A DNA stretch of 35,770 nt from Gemella haemolysans (GCF_001553035.1 NZ_KQ959982.1:46977-82746); one strand, 5' to 3'. Counted from the stretch's first letter, positions 9,018 to 17,824 are shown. Notes: generated from the letters alone by a model not told the origin. Translations and numbers: made by a program.

Positions 9018-9414
9018 ATCAAAACAAGGATTTACGTTGCTAGAATTGACAGTATCTCTATTCCTATTAGTAATCCTAACACTACTACTTATGTTAATAT
9101 TGCAGACTACAATAAACACCTCTAAAAGATTTTTAGATTATTCAAATTATGAATATGCTTTAGCTCATAGGAAAATATTGCAGATATACAATAATAGTGC
9201 AAAGGTTACTCAAGAAAAACATTATATTATAATGACTAGTAAAGATGGCATGGAAGATGTAAGAATAAATTTCAATGATAATCAAATCTACATGGACAAG
9301 TTTAAAAATTCTAATGACTTTGCTGGATACATTCTCCTACTAAAACATATTAAGGGATATACTTTATCTGTTGAGGATGAAACTATACATATACTAATCG
9401 TAGATAAAAAATAA
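8983..9414 (+). CDS. comGF: ComGF, minor competence pseudopilin
   Basis: Minor pseudopilin with the signature KQGFTLLELT (Gly at -1, Glu at +5) and a leucine-rich helix. I take ATG 8983 (143 residues). A GTG at 8953 would add 10 residues and another GTG at 8995 would remove 4; the ribosome sites do not decide. It overlaps comGE by 35 bases. The C-terminal part (residues 40-143) is the usual poorly conserved ComGF head. Confidence 0.88.
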   Translation: MKKRVRKSVIAKSKQGFTLLELTVSLFLLVILTLLLMLILQTTINTSKRFLDYSNYEYALAHRKILQIYNNSAKVTQEKHYIIMTSKDGMEDVRINFNDNQIYMDKFKNSNDFAGYILLLKHIKGYTLSVEDETIHILIVDKK

Positions 9415-9427
9415 TCATGAACGAGAT

Positions 9428-9610
9428 ATGTATTTAAAGAAAAAAGATGAAAAAACAGACAAAGAAAAAGCCAAAGAGGAGAAAGAAAAAGAAGAGATGG
9501 CAAGGAAAGAAAAAGAGAATCAAGAAAATAATAATAAGTATAATAAAACTGATAATCATGTAGAAATAGAGAAAATTAAACCAATTACTAATAACGAGGA
9601 AGGAAGTTAA
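9428..9610 (+). CDS. Small highly charged frame between comGF and the comGG remnant
   Basis: Sixty codons dominated by Lys and Glu (a run of KEKAKEEKEKEE type, residues 12-32), then an Asn-rich stretch. It has no hydrophobic segment and a poor ribosome site. A separate ATG at 9417, just after the comGF stop, reads only six codons (MNEICI). This frame ends at TAA 9608-9610, and the same frame reopens at once into the hydrophobic ComGG-like segment. It may be a real small protein, the N-terminal part of a broken larger ComGG, or fortuitous coding in A-rich DNA. Confidence 0.35.
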   Translation: MYLKKKDEKTDKEKAKEEKEKEEMARKEKENQENNNKYNKTDNHVEIEKIKPITNNEEGS

Positions 9611-9614
9611 TACT

Positions 9615-9793
9615 ATGAATATAAAAAAGCAAACGCAATAGTAGCATCCTTACTTGTAACGTTATTAGTTATAATAGTTATATTTAGTATTATGGGTATT
9701 TACATTAATAAAATGTACACAATAAAAAGTTTAAATGACTATTACGATAAACAAATAACACAGCAGCTAAAAGAAAATAATAAATCTAAATAA
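9615..9793 (+). pseudogene. comGG: ComGG-like pseudopilin, disrupted start or frameshifted
   Basis: From about 9626 the sequence encodes KKANAIVASLLVTLLVIIVI, a pseudopilin-like hydrophobic helix, then a short charged tail ending at TAA 9791-9793. This is what one expects for the last comG gene. No start codon fits that frame. ATG 9615 has a good ribosome site (AGGAAGG, 9599-9605) but runs into a stop after eight codons because the run at 9623-9628 has six A residues. A seventh A would give MNIKKANAIVASLL in frame. Alternatively the frame is continuous with 9428-9610 apart from the single TAA. Either a one-base slip (real, phase-variable, or a sequencing error) or a nonsense change explains it. 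Confidence 0.6.
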
Positions 9794-9794
9794 T

Positions 9795-9853
9795 AATTAG
9801 GTCCATTCTATTTTCCAAATTGGATTTTAGGATGGACTAAATTATTTGGAAAA
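9795..9853 (+). repeat. Two interleaved inverted repeats after the comG operon
   Basis: TTAGGTCCAT (9797-9806) can pair with ATGGACTAA (9832-9840), leaving one bulged G. TTTTCCAAAT (9811-9820) pairs perfectly with ATTTGGAAAA (9844-9853). The arms alternate, so the two helices form a pseudoknot or exclude each other. No clear T-tract follows. Possibly the end of the comG transcript. Confidence 0.5.
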
Positions 9854-9985
9854 TATCTTATAAATAGTAAAAAGAAATTATTATTGATGTTTTAAAAGAT
9901 ATATTAATTGTTGCTTTGTTTAATTAAATGGTTTAAAATAGAATTATATTGTCTAAAATTGAAACTAAATTTAAAGGAGATATTA

Positions 9986-10237
9986 ATGGGTAAAAAATTA
10001 TTATTAGGCCTTATAGGTGCTGGAGCAATTGCTGCAGCTACTGTATTTCATAAAAAAGAAAATCTTAGTTCAGAAGAACGAGAAAAAGTAGAAGAAGCTA
10101 AAAAGTATCTAGAAGAAAAAGGATATGTTATATCAGAAAAATCTAAGTTTCCTATTGGGGATTTAAATTTACTATCAGTTTCTTCATTACCAATGTACTA
10201 TAAAGCTGCGAAAACAGTAGCTAAATATATTTTATAG
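9986..10237 (+). CDS. Small protein with an N-terminal hydrophobic segment, unknown function
   Basis: Eighty-three residues from ATG 9986, which has a strong AAAGGAGA site (9972-9979). Upstream in-frame starts would lie in non-coding-looking DNA. Residues 2-22 are hydrophobic and small-residue rich (LLLGLIGAGAIAAATV), a signal anchor or lipid-inserting helix. A charged helix (residues 27-48) and a short C-terminal part follow. The next gene starts two bases after its stop, so the two are cotranscribed and this may be a partner of the BrkB-type protein. I do not recognise a family. Confidence 0.75.
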   Translation: MGKKLLLGLIGAGAIAAATVFHKKENLSSEEREKVEEAKKYLEEKGYVISEKSKFPIGDLNLLSVSSLPMYYKAAKTVAKYIL

Positions 10238-10239
10238 TT

Positions 10240-11142
10240 ATGTTTATACCAGAAAAGAACTATTCATTTTATGAAGATAATCCAAAAGGTAAATTAACTA
10301 TTAAAAAGTTTGTAAAAGAAATGTATTATCGTCTTATGTATGATGAAATATCATTGCTTTCTGCAAATTTAAGTTATTATTTTATCTTATCTTTATTCCC
10401 AATGCTAATTGTAGCCTTGGCCTTAACTCCATATTTTAAAATCGACCAACAATTTTTACTAGAGAAGATTCAAAGCTACGCGCCAGGGGACTTAGGTGAT
10501 TATCTTTTTGATATGATTTCAGAAGTCTTAAATAATAAGAATAACACGATTATCACAGTGGGGATCGTATTCACACTGTGGTCAGCATCTAGTGGTATTT
10601 ATGGAATAATTATAGCATTTAATAATGCATTTAGAGTTCGTGATGGAAGAATATGGATTGTTACTAAAATAATTAGTGTAATCTTAACAGCATTGTTCTT
10701 AGTAGGGATGTTTCTTGCTTTAGCTTTAATCGTATTTGGAAAACAACTTACATACATCCTCTTCCATAAATTTAATCTAGATGAGGGATTCTATAACTTA
10801 TGGTCTGTAATAAATTATACACTACCATTACTTTTTATATTCTTTGTCTTCATGTTCTTATATACTATGGGACCTAACTTGAAACTAAAAACTATTAGTA
10901 TATTGCCAGGAGCGTTGTTTGCAACATTATCATGGACAGTAGTCAGTAAATTATTCGGATACTATATTGATCATTTTTCAAGTTATATCAAAACTTATGG
11001 AACAATCGGAGCATTTATGGCATTTATACTTTGGCTATATATTACAGGATATATACTAATTATAGGTGCAGAAATTAATGCAATATTCCATAATTATAAA
11101 GTAGAACACAGAGTATTTGAAGAAACTCATACAACAGAATAA
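10240..11142 (+). CDS. YihY/BrkB-family integral membrane protein
   Basis: A 300-residue membrane protein with about six hydrophobic helices, starting after a cytoplasmic segment (residues 1-40). The family marks are the early ANLSYYFILSLFPMLI helix, LWSASSGIYGIIIAFNNAF, and the late GALFATLSWTV and YGTIGAFMAFILWLYI helices. These proteins were once called ribonuclease BN by mistake. Their function is unsettled; transport or envelope roles have been proposed. It shares a transcript with the small gene before it. Confidence 0.9.
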   Translation: MFIPEKNYSFYEDNPKGKLTIKKFVKEMYYRLMYDEISLLSANLSYYFILSLFPMLIVALALTPYFKIDQQFLLEKIQSYAPGDLGDYLFDMISEVLNNKNNTIITVGIVFTLWSASSGIYGIIIAFNNAFRVRDGRIWIVTKIISVILTALFLVGMFLALALIVFGKQLTYILFHKFNLDEGFYNLWSVINYTLPLLFIFFVFMFLYTMGPNLKLKTISILPGALFATLSWTVVSKLFGYYIDHFSSYIKTYGTIGAFMAFILWLYITGYILIIGAEINAIFHNYKVEHRVFEETHTTE

Positions 11143-11143
11143 A

Positions 11144-11199
11144 GAGGGAGTGACTCAAAAATCGTGATTTCGTAGAAATCGATTTTGTCGAGTCACCCC
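11144..11199. repeat. Dispersed palindromic repeat, copy 2 (inverted relative to copy 1)
   Basis: Arms GTGACTC (11150-11156) and GAGTCAC (11190-11196) with an inner GATTTC/GAAATC pair. It begins one base after the BrkB gene's stop. Its sequence matches the reverse complement of the copy at 55-107 at nearly every position, including asymmetric parts (CAAAAATCGTGATTTC and TTTTGTCGAGTCACC). Confidence 0.88.
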
Positions 11200-11205
11200 C
11201 GCACA

Positions 11206-11258
11206 GTTTATTAGATATCTAAAAAGCTTTTCTAAAGCGCATTTAGATATCAATAAAC
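11206..11258. repeat. Long hairpin next to repeat copy 2
   Basis: GTTTATTAGATATCTAAA (11206-11223) faces TTTAGATATCAATAAAC (11242-11258) with one mismatch or bulge and an 18-base loop containing AAGCTTTTCTAAAGCG. This gap (11143-11533) otherwise holds the repeat copy, a terminator at 11358-11389 and the msrA upstream region (TATAAT at 11479-11484, no good -35). Confidence 0.6.
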
Positions 11259-11357
11259 CACTGCGTCTATGAGTTTTCATATACACTTTGTTAAAATTTA
11301 GAACTTTTAGGTCAGCTCCTAGTCAGTAGGTATTTTATAATATTAGTAGAATCAAAT

Positions 11358-11389
11358 AACAAGCAAGTACAAAATGTGCTTGTTTTTTA
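11358..11389 (+). terminator. Terminator upstream of msrA
   Basis: AACAAGCA (11358-11365) pairs with TGCTTGTT (11377-11384), followed by a six-T run and more T-rich sequence. It lies over 200 bases after the nearest gene, so either the BrkB transcript has a long tail or a small RNA lies between 11260 and 11357; I see no specific RNA family there. Confidence 0.75.
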
Positions 11390-11533
11390 TTTTTCTTAAT
11401 GCAGATTGTAAATGATGAATACTTAATATATGACTTAATAATTTAAGCAGAAATATATAAAAAGAAAGTGTTTTATAGTATAATTGTAGATACTTAATTA
11501 AGAACATTGATTAAAGATTGAGAGGATAACACT

Positions 11534-12022
11534 ATGGAAAAAGAAATATATCTAGCAGGAGGATGTTTCTGGGGAGTGGAAGGTTATTTTGCACAACTTG
11601 ATGGAGTAATTACTACAAAAGTTGGATACAGTAATGGACAAACTGCAGAAACTACTTATCAACAAATTAAAACAACAGACCATGCAGAGGTTATTTACTT
11701 AAAATACGATAATTCAGTATTACCATTAAATAATGTACTACGTCACTATTTCAGAATTATAGATCCAGTAAGTATTAATAAACAAGGTGGAGATAGAGGT
11801 CGTCAATATAGAACAGGAATTTATTATGTTGACGAAGAAACAAGAGAAGAAGTAGTTAAATTTATAGAAGAACTTCAAAAAAATTACACTAAAAAAATTG
11901 CTGTAGAAGTAGAAGAGGTAAACAACTACATCGATGCAGAAGAATATCATCAAAAATACCTTGAGAAGAACCCTACAGGATATTGTCATGTGGACTTGAG
12001 TTTAGCGAAAAAAAGCCTGTAA
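11534..12022 (+). CDS. msrA: Peptide-methionine (S)-S-oxide reductase MsrA
   Basis: Repairs oxidised methionine in proteins, using thioredoxin as reductant (trxB is 3.3 kb downstream). The active-site motif GGCFWG with Cys11 is present, as are the substrate-site residues of the family (GYSNG, YHQKYLEKNP). At 162 residues it is a single MsrA domain, with no MsrB fusion. It has its own upstream TATAAT (11479-11484). Confidence 0.96.
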   Translation: MEKEIYLAGGCFWGVEGYFAQLDGVITTKVGYSNGQTAETTYQQIKTTDHAEVIYLKYDNSVLPLNNVLRHYFRIIDPVSINKQGGDRGRQYRTGIYYVDEETREEVVKFIEELQKNYTKKIAVEVEEVNNYIDAEEYHQKYLEKNPTGYCHVDLSLAKKSL

Positions 12023-12036
12023 ATTGTAAAATAAGT

Positions 12037-12065
12037 TTGAAATAATTACAAAAAAAAGGTAAAAT
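12037..12065 (+). promoter_or_regulatory. ppaC promoter
   Basis: TTGAAA (12037-12042) and TAAAAT (12060-12065) with a 17-base spacer, in the short gap after msrA. Confidence 0.7.
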
Positions 12066-12100
12066 ATAAGTAAGTATAAATAAAAACAAGGAGTTAGAAA

Positions 12101-13027
12101 ATGACAAACATTTTAATTTTCGGACACAAAAATCCAGATACTGATACAATTTGTTCAAGTATCGTTTATAACAACTTAAAAAGAATTCAAGGAATGGATT
12201 CAGAAACTGTAAGACTTGGGGAAATCAATGATGAAACTAAATACGCTTTAGAATACTTTAACGTAAGATTACCACGTTTAGTAGAAGAAGTAGAAGAAGG
12301 ACAAAACGTAATTTTAGTTGACCACAATGAGTTCCAACAATCAGCTAATGGAATTGAGAAAGCTGTTATTCGTGAAGTAATCGATCACCACCGTATCGCA
12401 AACTTCGAAACAGCAGCACCACTATACTATCGTGCTGAGCCACTAGGATGTACAGCTACAATCCTAAAAAAAATCTATGAAGAGCAAAATGTTAACATCG
12501 ACAAACAAATGGCGGGATTAATGTTATCAGCTATTATCTCTGATTCATTATTATTCAAATCTCCAACATGTACTTTACAAGATAAAGTTGCAGCTGAAGA
12601 ATTAGCAAAAATTGCAGAAGTAGATGCACAAGAGTATGGTCTTGCTATGCTTAAAGCTGGAGCATCTACAACTGATAAAACAGCTGAAACCCTAATCTCT
12701 TTAGACGCTAAAGAATTCGTTTTAGGAGCAGATAAACTAGTGGTAGCTCAAATTAACACAGTTGATGCTAATGAAGTAGCGGAAAGAAAAGAAGAATTAG
12801 TTAAAGCTATTAATGCTGAACTTTCTTCAAAAGGATTAGCAGCATATGTATTTGTAATCACTAATATCTTAACTTCAGATTCAGAAGTATTAGTATTAGG
12901 TGAAAAACAAGATAAAGTAGCAGCAGCATTTGAAAAAACTCTAGAAAATGACTTTATGACACTAGAAGGTGTTGTATCACGTAAAAAACAAGTAGTTCCT
13001 CAAATTACAGAAGAGTTTTCAAAATAA
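12101..13027 (+). CDS. ppaC: Manganese-dependent inorganic pyrophosphatase (family II)
   Basis: Hydrolyses pyrophosphate released by biosynthesis. It has the DHH-family motifs [10 protein letters not shown] near residue 8 (metal His and Asp), LVDHNE near 73, and the defining DHH in VIDHHRI near 97. The C-terminal DHHA2 domain includes the [10 protein letters not shown] substrate loop close to the end. The length of 308 residues is typical. Codon choice shifts toward common codons compared with the accessory genes, as expected of a highly expressed enzyme. Confidence 0.96.
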   Translation: MTNILIFGHKNPDTDTICSSIVYNNLKRIQGMDSETVRLGEINDETKYALEYFNVRLPRLVEEVEEGQNVILVDHNEFQQSANGIEKAVIREVIDHHRIANFETAAPLYYRAEPLGCTATILKKIYEEQNVNIDKQMAGLMLSAIISDSLLFKSPTCTLQDKVAAEELAKIAEVDAQEYGLAMLKAGASTTDKTAETLISLDAKEFVLGADKLVVAQINTVDANEVAERKEELVKAINAELSSKGLAAYVFVITNILTSDSEVLVLGEKQDKVAAAFEKTLENDFMTLEGVVSRKKQVVPQITEEFSK

Positions 13028-13046
13028 TTAATAAAAATAAATTTTA

Positions 13047-13077
13047 AGAAAGTGAGGACAGTGGTTTCTCACTTTCT
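13047..13077 (+). terminator. Hairpin after ppaC
   Basis: AGAAAGTGAG (13047-13056) pairs with CTCACTTTCT (13068-13077). The following AATTTATA is a weak T-tract, so some read-through into the next gene is likely. Confidence 0.6.
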
Positions 13078-13110
13078 AATTTATATAAAATAGCAATCGA
13101 AAGGAAATAT

Positions 13111-13500
13111 ATGGACACATTTAAGGCAATATATTGGCCCTTTTTGAAAAAGATTATTATAAACACTTTAGTTGTAATAGCATTTGCAGGATTAACACAA
13201 GGTAAACTAAAAATTGATCATCCAATATATGGATTTCTAGGTGCATTGCTTATTACAATTTTATTTACACTAATTCGACCGTTATTATTAGTAACAGTAA
13301 TAATAACAATATTTAGTCTTGGGCTATTTTCATTATTAGTGAGGACGTTATTAGTATATTCAGTATCTTATATACTATCACCGCATTTTGAAATAGCATC
13401 GTTTTGGACAGCAGTAGGCTTAGTATTAGTGATTAAAATTTTTAATTTTATTTTTAATACTAATGAGAGAACTATAATAATTAAAACATTCAAAAAATAA
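13111..13500 (+). CDS. YvlD-like membrane protein (phage holin family 4 fold)
   Basis: A 129-residue protein with four predicted membrane helices (about residues 14-32, 38-58, 62-84, 95-115), with the family's GALLITILFTLIRPLL core. Despite the Pfam name holin, these are cellular proteins. In Bacillus, yvlD lies just before hprK-lgt, as here, which supports orthology. It was linked there to envelope stress; the role here is inferred only. It ends 18 bases before hprK. Confidence 0.85.
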   Translation: MDTFKAIYWPFLKKIIINTLVVIAFAGLTQGKLKIDHPIYGFLGALLITILFTLIRPLLLVTVIITIFSLGLFSLLVRTLLVYSVSYILSPHFEIASFWTAVGLVLVIKIFNFIFNTNERTIIIKTFKK

Positions 13501-13518
13501 GTAAAAGGAAAAATAAAT

Positions 13519-14463
13519 ATGCAAAAAATTACAACAAGAGAGCTTGCTGAGATATTAAACTTAGAAGTGATAAGTGGAGAAAGAGGGCTAGATAGGTTAA
13601 TAACAACCGATGAATTATCACGTCCAGCATTACAACTTGCAGGATATTTTTCTCACTATTCACCTAAAAGAATACAAATTCTTGGTACTAGTGAATTATC
13701 TTTTTTCAAATTAATTCCAGACATAGAGAAAAAATCAAGAATGCGTATGTTATGTACGCGTGTAACACCGTGCATTATTATTTCACGTGAATTAGAAGTG
13801 CCGAAAGAACTGATAGAAGCGGCCAATAAATATGATACACCAGTATTAAGATGTAGACAAGATACTACTAAATTGATGGGGAATATTTCTAACCATCTTC
13901 GAAGAGTATTTGCACCTACAACTTCAATTCACGGAGTATTTATTGAAGTTTATGGTATTGGAGTCTTAATAACAGGAGAAAGTGGAATCGGTAAGAGTGA
14001 AATAGCGTTAGAACTTATCAAACGTGGACATCGTCTAGTTGCTGATGATAGAGTAGATATTAGAGAGATAGAAAAAGGATTCTTAATCGGAAGTTGCGAA
14101 TCTACATTAATAAAGCATTTATTGGAGATTCGTGGATTAGGAATTATTAATGTAATGACATTATTCGGTACAGGAGCAGTACGTAGTGATAAGAGATTAC
14201 AGTTAAATATTCACTTAGAAACATGGAACGATCAAAAACAATACGATAGAATTGGTTTAGGTAACGAAAGTAAAGAAATTCTTAATTCAAAAATTGAGAA
14301 GAAAACAATTCCAGTAAGACCTGGGCGAAATGTTGCAATCATTATAGAATCTGCTGCTATGAACTATAGATTAAATCAAATGGGAATTAACACAGCTAAA
14401 GAGTTCACTACTAAATTAGCAGAAGAAATAAAAAGAAATAATATGAATAATGGGGTGAAATAA
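13519..14463 (+). CDS. hprK: HPr kinase/phosphorylase
   Basis: Bifunctional enzyme that phosphorylates HPr on Ser46 and removes that phosphate, the switch of carbon catabolite control in Firmicutes. The N-terminal domain covers residues 1-130. Walker A GESGIGKS is at 153-160 with the conserved upstream [17 protein letters not shown], and the family signature [10 protein letters not shown] is near 206. The length of 314 residues is standard. First of a tight hprK-lgt-trxB cluster, with lgt starting two bases after its stop. Confidence 0.97.
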   Translation: MQKITTRELAEILNLEVISGERGLDRLITTDELSRPALQLAGYFSHYSPKRIQILGTSELSFFKLIPDIEKKSRMRMLCTRVTPCIIISRELEVPKELIEAANKYDTPVLRCRQDTTKLMGNISNHLRRVFAPTTSIHGVFIEVYGIGVLITGESGIGKSEIALELIKRGHRLVADDRVDIREIEKGFLIGSCESTLIKHLLEIRGLGIINVMTLFGTGAVRSDKRLQLNIHLETWNDQKQYDRIGLGNESKEILNSKIEKKTIPVRPGRNVAIIIESAAMNYRLNQMGINTAKEFTTKLAEEIKRNNMNNGVK

Positions 14464-14464
14464 T

Positions 14465-15268
14465 ATGATATTAGGTTACTTAGATCCGATCGCTTTTCAC
14501 TTATTTACAAAACCAGTCTACTGGTATGGAATTATTATAGCGACTACGGTATTTTTTGCATACTACCTAGCTGATAGAGAAGCTACAAAAAGAGGATTGA
14601 AAAAAGATACAATGTTAGATTTATTGCTAATAGCTTTACCTATAGCGTTTATCTTTGCTCGTGCGTACTATGTAATATTCAGATGGGAATTTTATAAAGG
14701 TGATTTCGCTAGTATGATAGCCATTTGGGATGGTGGAATAGCTATATACGGTGGTTTAATTGGTGGATTTGTAGTGTTATACTTCTTTGCAAGAAGAAGA
14801 GGGATAAAAATTATCAAGTTATTAGATATAATAGCGCCAAGTTTACTAGTAGGACAAATGCTAGGTCGTTGGGGAAACTTTTTCAATCATGAAGCATACG
14901 GCGAAGCAGTCAGTCAACAATATCTGCAAGATAGATTTATTCCAAACTTTATTATAGAAAATATGTATATTGATGGAGCTTACCGTCAACCAACATTCCT
15001 ATATGAAAGTTTATGGTGCTTTATTGCACTTGTAATACTTCTATTAATTAGAAATAAACTAGCTCAAAGTGAAGTTTTCGCTGCATACTTAATCTTGTAT
15101 GGAGTAGAGAGATTTATCGTTGAAGGAATGAGAACAGATTCACTATATCTAGGGAGCTTGAGAGTTTCTCAAGTCCTTTCACTAGTATTTGTAGTAGGAA
15201 GTCTGATATACTTAATAGTGCTTAATACAAAATATAAAGATAAGAAGATTTTGTATAGAGAATCATAA
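14465..15268 (+). CDS. lgt: Prolipoprotein diacylglyceryl transferase
   Basis: Membrane enzyme that transfers diacylglycerol from phosphatidylglycerol to the lipobox cysteine of prolipoproteins. Seven hydrophobic helices are visible. The Lgt signature GRWGNFFNHEAYG lies near residue 136, and the essential Arg/His region (WDGGIAIYGGLIGG) near 88. The C-terminal VERFIVEGMRTDS is conserved. At 267 residues it is of normal size. GGGGTGA precedes the ATG inside the hprK stop region, so translation is probably coupled. Confidence 0.97.
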   Translation: MILGYLDPIAFHLFTKPVYWYGIIIATTVFFAYYLADREATKRGLKKDTMLDLLLIALPIAFIFARAYYVIFRWEFYKGDFASMIAIWDGGIAIYGGLIGGFVVLYFFARRRGIKIIKLLDIIAPSLLVGQMLGRWGNFFNHEAYGEAVSQQYLQDRFIPNFIIENMYIDGAYRQPTFLYESLWCFIALVILLLIRNKLAQSEVFAAYLILYGVERFIVEGMRTDSLYLGSLRVSQVLSLVFVVGSLIYLIVLNTKYKDKKILYRES

Positions 15269-15285
15269 AAGAGAAGGTGGAAAAT

Positions 15286-16209
15286 ATGATAGAAAAAATT
15301 TATGATCTAATTATAGTAGGAGCAGGACCAGCAGGTATGACTGCTTCAATCTATGCATCACGTGCGAATATGTCAGTATTGATGCTAGAAAGAAAATATC
15401 CAGGTGGTCAAATGCTATCAACTGAAGAAATTGAGAACTATACTGGATATGAGATGATTACAGGACCTGAACTATCAGAAAAAATGTTCGAACACTCTAA
15501 AAAATTTGGTACAGAATTTGGTTTTGGAAACATAACAGAAGTTGGAGTTAGAGATGGACTTAAATATGTAGTTGCTGGTGAAAAAGAATATGTAGCGAAA
15601 TCAATCATAATTGCAACAGGATCAGAACACAAAAATCTTGATGTTCCTGGAGAAGAACAGTTTTCAGGAAAAGGTGTAAGTTACTGTGCAGTTTGTGATG
15701 GTGCATTCTTTAGAAACAAAGAAGTAGTAGTTATCGGTGGAGGAGATTCAGCTGTAGAAGAAGCTTTATACTTATCTAACCTAGCTACTAAAGTAACTAT
15801 CGTTCACAGACGTGATGAACTACGTGCACAAAAAATTCTACAAGATAGAGCATTCGCTAAAGAAAATATCGAATTCGTTTGGGATAGTGTTGCCTACGAA
15901 ATTAAAGGTGAAAGAAAAGTTTCTTCAATTGAAATAAGAAATGTAAAAACTGGTGAAGAAAGTTCTATTAAAGCTGATGGAGTATTCATCTATGTTGGTA
16001 TGTTACCACAAACTCAAGATTTCAGAGATTTAGGAATTACTAATGAAGCTGGATATATCCCAACTAATGAAAAATTAGAAACATCAGTACCTGGTATTTT
16101 TGCAGCTGGAGATGTACGTGAAAAAGAAATCCGTCAAGTAATCACAGCAGCATCTGATGGAGCTATAGCAGCACAAAGTGCTTATAGCTTTGTAGAAGGT
16201 TTAGAATAA
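15286..16209 (+). CDS. trxB: Thioredoxin reductase
   Basis: FAD- and NADPH-dependent enzyme that reduces thioredoxin. FAD motif GAGPAG is near residue 14, the redox-active CAVC is followed by DGAFF (near residue 134), NADPH motif GGGDSAVEEA is near 151, and the closing FAD site GIFAAGDVR is present. I take ATG 15286 (307 residues) because AAGGTGG (15274-15280) is its ribosome site; the GTG at 15277 lies within that site. Last gene of the hprK cluster, followed by a strong terminator. Confidence 0.97.
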   Translation: MIEKIYDLIIVGAGPAGMTASIYASRANMSVLMLERKYPGGQMLSTEEIENYTGYEMITGPELSEKMFEHSKKFGTEFGFGNITEVGVRDGLKYVVAGEKEYVAKSIIIATGSEHKNLDVPGEEQFSGKGVSYCAVCDGAFFRNKEVVVIGGGDSAVEEALYLSNLATKVTIVHRRDELRAQKILQDRAFAKENIEFVWDSVAYEIKGERKVSSIEIRNVKTGEESSIKADGVFIYVGMLPQTQDFRDLGITNEAGYIPTNEKLETSVPGIFAAGDVREKEIRQVITAASDGAIAAQSAYSFVEGLE

Positions 16210-16215
16210 TAAAGT

Positions 16216-16258
16216 AAGAAGAGAAACTCTATTGATAGTTTCTCTTCTTTGATTTTTT
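16216..16258 (+). terminator. Terminator after trxB
   Basis: AAGAAGAGAAACT (16216-16228) pairs perfectly with AGTTTCTCTTCTT (16237-16249), followed by a T-rich tract. Confidence 0.9.
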
Positions 16259-16305
16259 ATAAAAAAAAAAGAAACCTACTGAGTATTGATAAAAAACTCA
16301 GTAGG
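16259..16305 (-). terminator. Terminator of the APC permease gene
   Basis: CCTACTGAGT (16275-16284) and ACTCAGTAGG (16296-16305) form the stem. Read on the minus strand it is followed by a long T run (the A run at 16259-16270). Confidence 0.85.
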
Positions 16306-16333
16306 TAATTTTCTTGCGAAAATAGTTTAATAA

Positions 16334-17740
16334 TTATTTGTTGTTGTATTTTTTAGCCAAGTAAGGCATAATTAATCCTAATGAAAGTAGAACTATTGGT
16401 GTTGCGATGTTCATAATTGTTTGGAAAGTACTTTCTGGAGTGTACATACCAGAAATACAAGCAAACGTTGTCAAGAAGAAACACCAAGCTCCAAGTCCCA
16501 TACCTACATATTTATTCTTAACAAATTTGTATTCAGATTGGAATTTTTCAGCTGATTTTTTCAAGAAGATATATGCAGCGAATACCCATAGGTAACGTAA
16601 TGGCATAGTAACAGCGTTAAGCTTAACTAACCATCTGAATAAATCATTAACTTCTTTAATTCCAAACATTGGGATAATTAGTAAGATAGAAACGATAACC
16701 CCAACAAGTTTTAATCCGTTAACGTAAACGTCGTTTTCGTTCTTAACTAATAATTTCTTAGGAATGTATTTCTCGTCAGCACTACTTAATAACATACGTA
16801 GCGGAGCATCGATAGAAATAATAACAACAGAAACTTGTCCGATTAAATCAACAATTGCATAGATAACTAAGAATAAATTACCTACACCGTAGTAGTTACC
16901 TAAAGTTTGGAAAGCGTAGTAAGTTCCGTTTGTAAGTAAGTCTTTAGGAATATTGTTTGTATCAAACATTAAAGCAAGGGCAAAAGTCCCAAGAATCGCA
17001 GTTGTACAAACCATAACTACTAGAGCAATCATTCCACGAGGAAAGTCTTTTGAAGGATTTTTCATCTTATTAACATAAGGTGAAATCTTCTCACAACCAC
17101 CTACCGCAAATACTAAAATCGCGATTGATGTAATATATTTAACATCAAATGTTGGCATAAATGTATCTAATGACCAATCGATGTCAAATGTTTTAGCACC
17201 AGTAATAGATGGTGCAGTAATAGCCATAACTACAAATAATAATGACATAATAAACATTGAAGATCCGGCTAACATCGCCATTTTCTTAATTAAGTTTACT
17301 CCACGAGTTGCTAAGAATAAGGCAACTAAGAAGATAACTAAAGAAGCGATTTGTAAGTATGTGATATCCATTTTACTAATACGGTTATCACGGAATACAG
17401 TCCAACTAAACGCTGCGATAATACGTGATGGTTTTTGAGAGATATAAGGCATATGAACTACCCACATTGTCCATCCAGTATAATAAGCAAGCAGTTTACC
17501 ATGTGTAGAACTAATCCAAGAACTTACACCACCACCGGCATCTTTAAAAGTAGATCCTAGCTCACCAACGATTAATGAATACGGAATAAAGTAAATTACG
17601 AAAATTAAAACCCAAGAAACTATAGATTTTAATCCACCGAATTCAGAGTATCCATTAACGACATTCCCGAACGCCCAAACAGTTGAGAATGCCATAAAGG
17701 CTAGGGTGTACCAAAATATTTTTTTTGCATCCCTCTCCAT
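16334..17740 (-). CDS. APC-superfamily amino acid permease (YjeM-like)
   Basis: A 468-residue transporter with about 12 hydrophobic helices. The N-terminus (FMAFSTVWAFGNVVNG, then YFIPYSLIVGELGSTF and GGGVSSWI) follows the substrate-site pattern of the glutamate/GABA-antiporter-like APC branch. Substrate specificity cannot be read reliably; an amino acid or its decarboxylation product is the family's usual cargo. It starts at ATG 17740 behind an AGGAGG site. It is transcribed divergently from a CitA/DcuS-type two-component system, which may control it. Confidence 0.88.
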   Translation of the reverse strand: MERDAKKIFWYTLAFMAFSTVWAFGNVVNGYSEFGGLKSIVSWVLIFVIYFIPYSLIVGELGSTFKDAGGGVSSWISSTHGKLLAYYTGWTMWVVHMPYISQKPSRIIAAFSWTVFRDNRISKMDITYLQIASLVIFLVALFLATRGVNLIKKMAMLAGSSMFIMSLLFVVMAITAPSITGAKTFDIDWSLDTFMPTFDVKYITSIAILVFAVGGCEKISPYVNKMKNPSKDFPRGMIALVVMVCTTAILGTFALALMFDTNNIPKDLLTNGTYYAFQTLGNYYGVGNLFLVIYAIVDLIGQVSVVIISIDAPLRMLLSSADEKYIPKKLLVKNENDVYVNGLKLVGVIVSILLIIPMFGIKEVNDLFRWLVKLNAVTMPLRYLWVFAAYIFLKKSAEKFQSEYKFVKNKYVGMGLGAWCFFLTTFACISGMYTPESTFQTIMNIATPIVLLSLGLIMPYLAKKYNNK

Positions 17741-17775
17741 TGAGAACCTCCTAAAATATAAAATATACTAATAAC

Positions 17776-17787
17776 TGCATAAATGCA
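17776..17787. promoter_or_regulatory. Candidate operator in the permease leader
   Basis: The perfect palindrome TGCATAAATGCA lies about 2-13 bases downstream of the expected transcription start of the permease promoter, where a bound protein would block transcription. The binding protein is unknown. Confidence 0.4.
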
Positions 17788-17795
17788 TTACTAAA

Positions 17796-17824
17796 ATACT
17801 AGCACAGACTACATAATTATTCAA
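17796..17824 (-). promoter_or_regulatory. Permease promoter
   Basis: On the minus strand: -35 TTGAAT (17819-17824), 17-base spacer, -10 TAGTAT (17796-17801). Confidence 0.6.

Noticed and set aside
11144-11199. Ordinary terminator of the BrkB-type gene
   Set aside because: It has no T-tract on either side and is shared with other gaps in inverted orientation, so it is better explained as a repeat element. A proper terminator lies at 11358-11389.
13111-13500. Prophage remnant, from the holin-like membrane protein
   Set aside because: The YvlD family is chromosomal and its position before hprK-lgt is conserved in Firmicutes. No other phage gene is nearby.
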